From positions 1 to 8,194 of the forward strand of contig JBMHDH010000059.1 of NCBI GenBank assembly GCA_049889495.1: a stretch of 8,194 bases of DNA, given 5' to 3'. Every line of letters starts with the position of its first letter. Positions within the stretch are counted from its first letter, which is position 1. This DNA is from UBA685 sp049889495. Its GTDB lineage: Bacteria; Pseudomonadota; Alphaproteobacteria; Puniceispirillales; Puniceispirillaceae. A model generated the notes under the pieces. That model had not been told where the DNA came from. It searched no databases and saw only the letters and a list, made by a program, of their open reading frames with translations. Below are positions 1-6,350 of the stretch, piece by piece. Both the position numbers and the translations under genes were made by a program.

Positions 1-939
1 CTTGATTGTTTCAAGCTGATTTGAATAAGCCGCGGCTTCAACATCCACAGATGATTCAGGCTGTTGATGGATTAAATATAAGACATAGGGCTTTTTCAAT
101 TCACTGCCTGAAGATGGCTTAACCACTCTGCTATATCGCAATCCCCAATATAATTTTGTCAAATATAAGCCGATCAAATGGCGCAGCGAATGCGTTGTCA
201 TCATATTGCCACGATCATATTGCTTTTTCTTCATTTCACCAAAAAACGCACGCGCATTTTCAGGAAGCAGTTTCACTTTTGATAAAAGGCCATCTTTAAC
301 AATACCTATTGGTGGTTTTGCTTTTTTATTTGCCACTTGCGATACCACCTCATCAGCATAGGTGATATTTGCTTTGTCATTATTTTCATTTAAGCCGAAA
401 ATAAAATTGTAAGTTGACAATCCTTCACAAAAACCAAATCTCTCGCTTGGAATACGCATTCTTGTTGGCACAACAAAGGGAATTGACAAATATTCACCAA
501 CACAGAACGCGCCAACTTGTAATGCGGTATCACGCCAGCTTGAAAATAAATCAATTTGTCTGGCCTTCGCAAAATCATGCAAAATAGATAAATAACAGGC
601 CATAAAATCCAAGGTATTATTTGGATCAGCAGCCTTCATAAACCGATCCATATCAGTCATCTGCGCTATGGTGATTTTTCCAGCATCCTCTATGGCTTTT
701 AATGTATCATTATCAAGCCTTCTATAGACACTGTTACCGCCTTTTTGCAGCAGTTCGACTTCTTTAATAACGTCAAGAATGCGATCTTCTGGCACATCTA
801 ATGAACGAAGATGCATTGCATCTGAATGACGATGGCAAATCCAATAGATGGAAAAATTTGCTTTTTCCATGGCGCATGCAAATTCAAAAAAATAATCAGC
901 TGGATATCCCACCAATGAAATGGATTGAATTTTACTCAT
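1..939 (-). CDS. Capsule-biosynthesis-type glycosyltransferase-like protein, N-terminal part (runs off left edge)
   Basis: An open frame from an ATG at 939 runs without a stop to base 1, giving 313 residues; the 3' end lies outside the window. The protein begins with a Rossmann-like strand (SISLVGYPADYF, residues 6-17). A segment near 150-170 (IPFVVPTRMRIPSERFGF) resembles the inter-domain part of capsule polysaccharide biosynthesis proteins. Residues 285-309 contain YVLYLIHQQPESSVDV, which fits the 'hyQPE-aS' signature that opens the second domain of such GT-B-like proteins (Capsule_synth/KpsC-KpsS-like, recalled from memory). The missing part should hold the rest of that domain. There is no signal peptide or membrane segment, so it is probably cytoplasmic. 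The start lies 4 nt after the ABC transporter stop with no clear Shine-Dalgarno, suggesting translational coupling. Context makes it a candidate transferase for the CMP-nonulosonic acid made upstream; this is inference. Coding status is well supported, exact function is not. Confidence 0.8.
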   Translation of the reverse strand, partial: MSKIQSISLVGYPADYFFEFACAMEKANFSIYWICHRHSDAMHLRSLDVPEDRILDVIKEVELLQKGGNSVYRRLDNDTLKAIEDAGKITIAQMTDMDRFMKAADPNNTLDFMACYLSILHDFAKARQIDLFSSWRDTALQVGAFCVGEYLSIPFVVPTRMRIPSERFGFCEGLSTYNFIFGLNENNDKANITYADEVVSQVANKKAKPPIGIVKDGLLSKVKLLPENARAFFGEMKKKQYDRGNMMTTHSLRHLIGLYLTKLYWGLRYSRVVKPSSGSELKKPYVLYLIHQQPESSVDVEAAAYSNQLETIK

Positions 940-943
940 AGGT

Positions 944-2707
944 TTACTGTATTTCCATTTGACCATTTTTTACACGAATATGGTAATCAGCGATATGATG
1001 TAATTGCGGTTTATGTGTAACCGCTACCAAAGTCAATGCACCTTTAAATTGGGCTAAATAAGATATAATTGCCTCTTCCGTCTGCTGATCTAGCGCAGAT
1101 GTTGCCTCATCAAGAATTAAGATATCTGCTTTGCGCATCAAGGCTCTCGCCAAAATCACACGTTGTTTTTGCCCGCCTGACATCTGGATACCAGCCTCAC
1201 CAACTTGTTGATGAAGGTGATCTGCCATCTCTGGCATTTTCAACGCTGTTAGAACGTCTTTTATCTCTTGCAATGCTTCTTTTGTCTCAGGCCGCCCCAT
1301 CAAGATATTTTCAGCAAGAGTGCCATTAAATAAATATAGTTGTTGCGGCACAAGCGCGATATGCGCTGCCATATCTGGGTGCGAGATTTCTTGGCTTTCA
1401 TCTTTTAAAAAAACCAAGCCTGAATCAGGTTTTGAGATACCCAACAACAAATCCAAAATGGTTGATTTTCCAGCACCAGATTCACCAGAAATCATGTAGA
1501 ATTTACCTCTTTCGAAGGTAAAATCTAACGACTCTATTGTAGGTGCTTTTTGATCAGCTGACGCAATGCCCTTTGCCTGACTAATCTGTTCCTTATAGCT
1601 GAAATTCACATCTCTGAACCCGAATGTCTGCCAATCTGTCAACGGGTGACGTGATGCGACAAAGTCTCTGCCATAGCTAATCGCAGAATTCATATCTTTT
1701 AAAATTAATTGAGCCGATGGCAAAAATTGCATGATCCGCGCAACTGATTGCATAACTCTGTTGAAAGACGGAAGAAGTCTGATTAATGCAACAGCCAAAA
1801 ACATGATTGACTGGAATAACGCATCGATTTCCGCATACCCTTTCGAAAGAATAAATATGGCCATTGCCAAGCTTCCCAATACAATAAATTCTACAAAGAA
1901 TCTTAGGAATTGGGTCAAAGACATCGCACGATAGGAATTTAAGAAAAGATGGTTTTCTTGCACGTAAAGCTTATCATTAAATTGACCAAATGCATCATAA
2001 GTAATGATTTCCGTTTTCAAAGATAACCCATCTTTTACCACTTCAATTTTTTCAGCATTTGTTTGCTGGATCATCGCGCCATAATGACGCAATCTCTTGC
2101 GTGACACATAAATAACCAGCAACAAAAACATGAGTAAGACTGCGACGCCACCCAACACACCTTTTGTCAAAAACAAAAATGCCGCTAACGATATCAAAAC
2201 TGCCACCATGACCTCTTGGATGACAACAAAGGCTGGCAAAACAAAAGAAACGAAAGTATTTTGCATCTCTAATGTTAAATTTCTGATTAAATGTGGGGTA
2301 ACTGTTTTGGCATCTACGCTGCCGTGCCTTCGAAGATAATAATCATAAAGCCGCAAGCATGTTTTGCGCGCTAGATTATGCACGAAATGATATAAAATAG
2401 AATGATAAATGCTGCTGAAAACAAAACGCCAAATCACGACCAAGCCAAGCAATAAACTTGCTAATCTAATGCTATTTTCAATGCCGGTAAAGCGAGCCAG
2501 AATTGAGACAATCACATCTAGCTGGCCATTCATAAATTCGCCAGTAATATTAACCAAGAAAAACAGAACGGCAAAAGCCAGCAATAATTCTGTTACTGCC
2601 AAACATAACGCACCCAAGACCAAGCATGACGCGAGGATCTTATCTCGCTTATCTATCACAGCCAGCCATTTGCGGATTATTTGGACTAATCCAAATCCAT
2701 AGGTCAT
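944..2707 (-). CDS. ABC half-transporter (membrane domain fused to ATPase), PglK/MsbA-like putative glycan flippase/exporter
   Basis: This is a 587-residue inner-membrane transporter. The N-terminal membrane domain has hydrophobic segments at about 25-52, 83-103, 153-180, 184-201, 268-288 and 295-312. The ATPase domain starts near 360, with the A-loop tyrosine around Y371, Walker A GESGAGKST (408-416), Q-loop Q455, signature MSGGQKQR (509-516), Walker B ILILDEATSAL (529-539, catalytic E534) and H-loop H565. All catalytic elements are present, so it should be active as a homodimer. The signature has Met where Leu is usual, and the H-loop reads THKP rather than the common AHR-L form. Length and the motif LIRLLPSFNR (308-317) recall Campylobacter PglK (LYRLMPSANR, from memory), which flips lipid-linked oligosaccharide. 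Start: ATG at 2707, with AGGA at 2718-2721 ten bases upstream, 25 nt after the SDR stop. The position in a nonulosonate operon suggests export of a lipid-linked glycan, but a lipid or peptide exporter cannot be excluded. Confidence 0.93.
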   Translation of the reverse strand: MTYGFGLVQIIRKWLAVIDKRDKILASCLVLGALCLAVTELLLAFAVLFFLVNITGEFMNGQLDVIVSILARFTGIENSIRLASLLLGLVVIWRFVFSSIYHSILYHFVHNLARKTCLRLYDYYLRRHGSVDAKTVTPHLIRNLTLEMQNTFVSFVLPAFVVIQEVMVAVLISLAAFLFLTKGVLGGVAVLLMFLLLVIYVSRKRLRHYGAMIQQTNAEKIEVVKDGLSLKTEIITYDAFGQFNDKLYVQENHLFLNSYRAMSLTQFLRFFVEFIVLGSLAMAIFILSKGYAEIDALFQSIMFLAVALIRLLPSFNRVMQSVARIMQFLPSAQLILKDMNSAISYGRDFVASRHPLTDWQTFGFRDVNFSYKEQISQAKGIASADQKAPTIESLDFTFERGKFYMISGESGAGKSTILDLLLGISKPDSGLVFLKDESQEISHPDMAAHIALVPQQLYLFNGTLAENILMGRPETKEALQEIKDVLTALKMPEMADHLHQQVGEAGIQMSGGQKQRVILARALMRKADILILDEATSALDQQTEEAIISYLAQFKGALTLVAVTHKPQLHHIADYHIRVKNGQMEIQ

Positions 2708-2732
2708 GAGCGTATCATCCTAAATTTCACAG

Positions 2733-3524
2733 TTACCAACTGCTAAAGCCACCATCGATATTTAACACTTGGCCTGTCATATATCTGGCATTATCAGAGC
2801 ATAAAAAGGCAAGCGCATCAGATATTTCTTCAGGCTGAGCCATGCGCCCCATCATGATTAAATTTGACACACGATCTTGAAATGTTTGTGAATGACCATT
2901 AAATACCGCACCAGGTGCCAAGGTATTAACGGTCGCATTTTCATCTGCCCAGTAAGATGCCAACCATAATGTAAGCCCGTGTATGCCAGCCTTTGTGGCG
3001 CTATAGGCACTGAAATTTTTAAATGGCATACCTTCATAAATGTTGTGATGAGGCGCATTTAACGCATACATCGAGGCCACATTGATTAATTGAAACGGTC
3101 TTTTTGATACAACTTGACGGTCAATTTCACGGGCAATCAAAAACGCACCAGTCAAATTCACATCAAGCGCAGCTTGCCAAGCATCAAGCGGCGTCTGTGA
3201 TAGATCTGGGAAATCCTTACCATCACGCATTAACAACTCGCCTGTCACTGCGGCATTGTTAATAAACACATTTGGCGTAAGACCATCATTTGCGATATCA
3301 GAAAAGCAACGTGCCACCTGCGCTTCATCTGTGACGTTTAAAGGGTAAAGATGAAAGCTTTTTTCATCACCAAATTTATCTTGCAAAGCATCATACCGCG
3401 CGCCAGGCAACTCTGATGCAACAACTGTCGCAGAACGCGCCAATAAATTGGCAATATGAGAGGTCCCAAGAACACCGCCTGCCCCTGTTAAAAATACTGA
3501 TTTTTCTGATAAGTCATGCATCAT
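2733..3524 (-). CDS. Short-chain dehydrogenase/reductase, PtmA-like
   Basis: This 263-residue protein is a classical SDR expected to act in the cytoplasm with NAD(P)(H). The nucleotide-binding motif TGAGGVLG is at 13-20 and NNAA at 89-92. The catalytic set is N123 (DVNLTG), S151 (NVASMYAL), Y174 and K178 (YSATK). It closes with the usual C-terminal pattern around YMTGQVLNIDGGF (248-260). The segment after the catalytic serine (SMYALNAPHHNIYEGMPFKN) resembles SDRs of glycan clusters such as Campylobacter PtmA, which pairs with the CMP-legionaminate synthetase gene ptmB. The same pairing occurs here with the cytidylyltransferase gene just upstream. The substrate is unknown; a sugar or a nonulosonic acid precursor is inferred from context. 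Two adjacent ATGs (3524 and 3521) follow the upstream TAG by 2 nt, with AAGGG seven bases before the first, so the genes are probably coupled in translation. The family is certain, the precise role is not. Confidence 0.92.
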   Translation of the reverse strand: MMHDLSEKSVFLTGAGGVLGTSHIANLLARSATVVASELPGARYDALQDKFGDEKSFHLYPLNVTDEAQVARCFSDIANDGLTPNVFINNAAVTGELLMRDGKDFPDLSQTPLDAWQAALDVNLTGAFLIAREIDRQVVSKRPFQLINVASMYALNAPHHNIYEGMPFKNFSAYSATKAGIHGLTLWLASYWADENATVNTLAPGAVFNGHSQTFQDRVSNLIMMGRMAQPEEISDALAFLCSDNARYMTGQVLNIDGGFSSW

Positions 3525-3526
3525 CT

Positions 3527-4225
3527 CTAGGCCCTTTTTAACTTTTTGCCCATTAAGAATTCCACCAATTCAAAATCTTCCAAACTGTCAATATCATGAC
3601 ATCTTTCAATCGGCATCAAATAGGGAATAACACGGCCCTCAAAAAGAGAAGAAGCCTTTTTTAAGTAATCTGGTTGAAGAACATAGGTTGAGGCGGCATG
3701 TTCATACACAATAGGTGCTGTTTGCCGTGATACGATCGGTTGATTTAAAGGCTTTGAAATCTCCAAAGCACCATCTTTTGTTAATTCCACCATATTGAAA
3801 TAAGGATTTTTTCTGGCATGGCAGCAAGACATTACCATATCAGGTTGCTCTGTTTCAAAAAGATCGATCGCATCAGTGATATCATCTGCATCACGAAGGG
3901 GTGAGGTGCAGTCCAAATCCACAAATAAAGAAACCTGCCCACATACCTGTTCCGCTTTTTGCAAGGAATCTTGCCACACTGACCATTTTGAAGCTGTATC
4001 ATCTGACAGATGATCAGGACGAAGCCCTATATCGACCGCCCCTTTTGTTAAGGCATGATCATAAATAGCGTTATCATCTGTAGAAACAATCACCGCGTCA
4101 ATTTTCTGATGTTGCAAAAGCATTTCCAATGACCAATCGATAAGCGGTCTGCCATGCATCATGCGAAAATTTTTATTTGGCAACCCCTTGCTGCCACCGC
4201 GCGCACCAATATGTCCAATAATCAC
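3527..4225 (-). CDS. neuA: CMP-nonulosonate (acylneuraminate) cytidylyltransferase, NeuA/PtmB-like
   Basis: This 232-residue cytoplasmic enzyme transfers CMP from CTP to the anomeric hydroxyl of a nonulosonic acid, releasing pyrophosphate and giving the activated donor. The CTP-binding motif ARGGSKGLPNKN is at 8-19, LDCTSPLR at 104-111, ARKNPYFN at 137-144, and the Mg-binding HDIDSLEDF at 210-218 with D211 and D213. The variant LDCTSPLR, rather than LQPTSPLR of typical sialic acid NeuA, and the ARKNPYFNMVEL segment resemble Campylobacter PtmB (CMP-legionaminic acid synthetase) as recalled. Sequence alone does not fix whether Neu5Ac, legionaminic acid or a derivative is used. It is a single-domain protein with no fused O-acetylesterase. 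The start is GTG, directly abutting the upstream TAA, with a strong GGGGAAG just before it. The nucleotide-binding motif begins at residue 8, which fits this start. Confidence 0.94.
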   Translation of the reverse strand: MIIGHIGARGGSKGLPNKNFRMMHGRPLIDWSLEMLLQHQKIDAVIVSTDDNAIYDHALTKGAVDIGLRPDHLSDDTASKWSVWQDSLQKAEQVCGQVSLFVDLDCTSPLRDADDITDAIDLFETEQPDMVMSCCHARKNPYFNMVELTKDGALEISKPLNQPIVSRQTAPIVYEHAASTYVLQPDYLKKASSLFEGRVIPYLMPIERCHDIDSLEDFELVEFLMGKKLKRA

Positions 4226-5173
4226 TTAACTTCCCCATTCAACTAGGCCAACATTCTGCCTGTTTTCCCATGCTTGGCAAATCAGTTTAACGCTATCAAG
4301 CACCAAATCCAAGCGTGGCACACTGACATCTTCAGACACTGCGTCACCTTTTATTAATCTTAAGAAATCAATCATGATATCACGGAACATGTCATTACGA
4401 TCCGTCTCAATGTGATGATTCTGCACACCACCTGCATCCTGATACGACATAGTACCCGCAAAAAAATCAGCTTCAAGGCTCGCATTTTGCCCCATAAGAG
4501 ACAAGGTACGATGCGGTATTTTTGCCAGATAATCCATTGACACATTTACCACCGCACCAGAAGGATCAGCCAAATGAAGTGATGATACAAAATCAACTGT
4601 CGGATAATCTTCATGCATTAGCGATGAAACAGATTGCAACGTCAGATCTGGCATGAGGCATTTTGCCATATCAATCTCATGACATAAATCAAGCAGCACA
4701 CCGCCACCACGCGCCTTGCTGGCATAGCTATCTTTAAAATCCCAATTTGGCCGCCACCCTCTAACATCACTGCCAATCGCAAGCTGCGCTGAGAAATATT
4801 TCTGTGGCTGATGACGCTGTATAGCACGGAATAATTTGTTGTAACGCATCATAAAGCCGCAGAGCGAGCGCGTTTGAATATCTCTTGTTAGTTTAGTTAT
4901 CTCTTGAAGTTCGGCCAAATCAATACAAGCTGGCTTTTCAATGTAAACAGGAATATTGGCCTGTGCGGCAGCTGATATAACGGGAAGTCGAATTTCAGTG
5001 GCAGTGGCAATAACAAGGCCATCAATCACATCTGCGTTGTTTGCAATTTCATTAAGCGCACCTGATAAACCTAAGTCTCTCATGCTTAAAAGCGTTGCAT
5101 TTACACCCAAAGCACAAAGATTATCATAATGCCTTTTACCAATAGACCCGCTGCCTATAACAAAGATATTCAT
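4226..5173 (-). CDS. Gfo/Idh/MocA family NAD(P)-dependent dehydrogenase
   Basis: This 315-residue protein is a probable sugar or sugar-nucleotide oxidoreductase. The N-terminal Rossmann fold carries GSGSIGKRH (7-15) and the family hallmark EKP at 79-81, whose lysine is the usual catalytic or cofactor-near residue. The C-terminal domain has SDVRGWRP (135-142) and GGGVLLDLCHEIDM (157-169), placing H165 and D168 at the usual catalytic positions. It has no membrane segment or signal peptide. Length is near the short end of the family. Such enzymes recur in surface glycan and nonulosonate clusters, but a specific reaction cannot be assigned; oxidation or epimerisation of a sugar intermediate is an inference from neighbours. 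Start: ATG at 5173 with AGGA at 5181-5184, seven bases upstream. It follows the only sizeable gap in the window (61 nt), which contains a candidate promoter. Its stop TAA directly abuts the neuA start. Confidence 0.92.
   Translation of the reverse strand: MNIFVIGSGSIGKRHYDNLCALGVNATLLSMRDLGLSGALNEIANNADVIDGLVIATATEIRLPVISAAAQANIPVYIEKPACIDLAELQEITKLTRDIQTRSLCGFMMRYNKLFRAIQRHQPQKYFSAQLAIGSDVRGWRPNWDFKDSYASKARGGGVLLDLCHEIDMAKCLMPDLTLQSVSSLMHEDYPTVDFVSSLHLADPSGAVVNVSMDYLAKIPHRTLSLMGQNASLEADFFAGTMSYQDAGGVQNHHIETDRNDMFRDIMIDFLRLIKGDAVSEDVSVPRLDLVLDSVKLICQAWENRQNVGLVEWGS
4230..4236 (-). promoter_or_regulatory. Ribosome binding site supporting the neuA GTG start
   Basis: GGGGAAG on the minus strand sits inside the last codons of the dehydrogenase gene, four bases before the GTG at 4225. 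It explains why a GTG directly after a stop codon is a credible start and why the nucleotide-binding motif then falls at residue 8. Confidence 0.6.
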
Positions 5174-5197
5174 CGTCTATTCCTAGTGCTATTGCGC

Positions 5198-5227
5198 CTT
5201 ATAAAAGGGGTGACGCACCATTATCAA
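5198..5227 (-). promoter_or_regulatory. Candidate internal sigma70-like promoter ahead of the dehydrogenase gene
   Basis: On the minus strand a TTGATA box (5222-5227, one mismatch to TTGACA) and a TATAAG box (5198-5203, one mismatch to TATAAT) are separated by 18 bases. They lie in the 61-nt gap between neuC and the Gfo/Idh/MocA gene. Transcription would begin near 5191, leaving a short leader that still holds the AGGA ribosome site. This would let the last five genes be made separately from neuB and neuC. Boxes this good also arise by chance in AT-rich DNA, and no transcription evidence is available. Confidence 0.4.
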
Positions 5228-5234
5228 CATCTCA

Positions 5235-6350
5235 TCAATCAACGTAAGATTTTTGTAATGCCACAGCGCCTTTTGCAAGTGATGTCATGGCTAGGCGGAA
5301 TTTTTGTGAAACACCACCATCACCAAAACTTTCATCTACGGGAAACCGTTTACCCCATAAATCAGTTATGGCCATTAATATTGCGTCGGCATCAAACCCG
5401 TCTAGATGGGTAATTGACTGTCCTGACGCACGGTTGTTTTGTCGCGTGCCAATATTGACACTGCCAATACCCAAGAAAGGTGCTTCTCTTACGCCAACAC
5501 TGCTATTGCCGACAATTACTGATGCATTTCGAAGCAAGCTCGAAAAATATTCAAACCGCATGGAGGAGAATACCCTAAAACGCTTGCGATCTAATGTTTC
5601 AATCGCTTCAACAATCTGAGATGTTCCAGGATCATTATTTGGCAATATGACCACAAAATTTTTATCCGAACGATGCATAGCGTCGGTTACAGCAACTAAT
5701 TGCTCAGGCAAATTATGCAATTCTGTGGTAACAGGATGCATCAGAAAAATACCGTAATCATCAAAATCCAAATCATAATGAGAAAAGGCATCTGACAAAG
5801 GCAGATTTTCTGTTTTTTTATGTAATTCTAATTCAGGCGACCCAATGATATGGATCATGTCACTTGATTCACCCATACGCCGCAATCGATTGGCCGCATC
5901 TTCAGAACTAACCATGTGGATATGGGCTGCTTTGGAAATGCAATGCCTGATGCTTTCATCAATCGTGCCTGACACTTCTCCGCCTTCGACATGCATCACA
6001 AGAACATTATTCATCACAGCTGATAATGCGATTGCCAGCGCTTCGACGCGATCCCCATGCACCACCACCATATCAGCCTCTGTTTCACGCAGGAAATCGC
6101 CAAAGCCCAACATGGTTTTTGCCAGCACTATATCTTGCGCATCATCCACAGATTGATTCAAAAATTCATGCACGCGGCCTTTTGATTTTTGCCGAACCTC
6201 TTCAATTGTTAAGCCATATTTTTTCAGCAAATGCATACCTGTGGCAAAAAAGATAACCTCTTCTGCAAATTCAGATGCCACATTTGCTAAAGGAAGCAAT
6301 TTACTGAAATCAGCTCTGGTACCAGTTGCAAAAATAATATTGCGCATCAT
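5235..6350 (-). CDS. neuC: UDP-N-acetylglucosamine 2-epimerase (hydrolysing), NeuC/SiaA-like
   Basis: This 371-residue cytoplasmic enzyme of the hydrolysing UDP-GlcNAc 2-epimerase family (Epimerase_2, GT-B fold) converts UDP-GlcNAc to ManNAc plus UDP, the entry step to sialic acid. Motifs in order are GTRADFSKL (10-18), HGDR (98-101), HVEGGE (120-125), the GT-DESIRH segment (128-136), MHPVTTE (204-210), GNSSVGVREA (281-290) and GTRQNNR (301-307). The acidic and basic residues of the active site, including D100 and E124, are present. The pattern is close to meningococcal SiaA and Campylobacter NeuC1 as recalled, rather than to E. coli NeuC. LegG, which acts on a bacillosamine nucleotide, is the main alternative. 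The ATG at 6350 overlaps the neuB stop by four bases, and a second ATG follows immediately. GGAG at 6360-6363 lies nine bases upstream, which supports translational coupling to neuB. Confidence 0.95.
   Translation of the reverse strand: MMRNIIFATGTRADFSKLLPLANVASEFAEEVIFFATGMHLLKKYGLTIEEVRQKSKGRVHEFLNQSVDDAQDIVLAKTMLGFGDFLRETEADMVVVHGDRVEALAIALSAVMNNVLVMHVEGGEVSGTIDESIRHCISKAAHIHMVSSEDAANRLRRMGESSDMIHIIGSPELELHKKTENLPLSDAFSHYDLDFDDYGIFLMHPVTTELHNLPEQLVAVTDAMHRSDKNFVVILPNNDPGTSQIVEAIETLDRKRFRVFSSMRFEYFSSLLRNASVIVGNSSVGVREAPFLGIGSVNIGTRQNNRASGQSITHLDGFDADAILMAITDLWGKRFPVDESFGDGGVSQKFRLAMTSLAKGAVALQKSYVD

Noticed and set aside
390..578. Minus-strand 62-codon open frame
   Set aside because: It lies in another frame inside the longer open frame 1-939, whose translation has a recognisable capsule-biosynthesis motif; the short one has no family features.
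1069..2702. Four plus-strand open frames of 67-97 codons
   Set aside because: All are antisense to the ABC transporter gene, whose protein has every expected motif. The plus-strand products have no domains and no good ribosome sites were noticed.
2705..2719. Mini open frame of four codons whose TGA overlaps the ABC transporter ATG
   Set aside because: ATG ATA CGC TCA TGA ends in an ATGA overlap and could look like a coupling leader, but such a short frame is expected by chance and its ATG overlaps the ribosome site itself.
2858..3058. Minus-strand 66-codon open frame
   Set aside because: It is an alternative frame within the SDR gene, which is complete and carries all catalytic residues.
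5209..5219. Small inverted repeat GGTG-CGT-CACC in the 61-nt gap
   Set aside because: A 4-bp stem with a 3-nt loop and no T-run after it is too weak for a terminator or a credible operator.
5129..6256. Plus-strand open frames of 76-110 codons opposite neuC and the neuC-dehydrogenase gap
   Set aside because: These are shadows of conserved coding sequence on the minus strand; the products are low-complexity or featureless.
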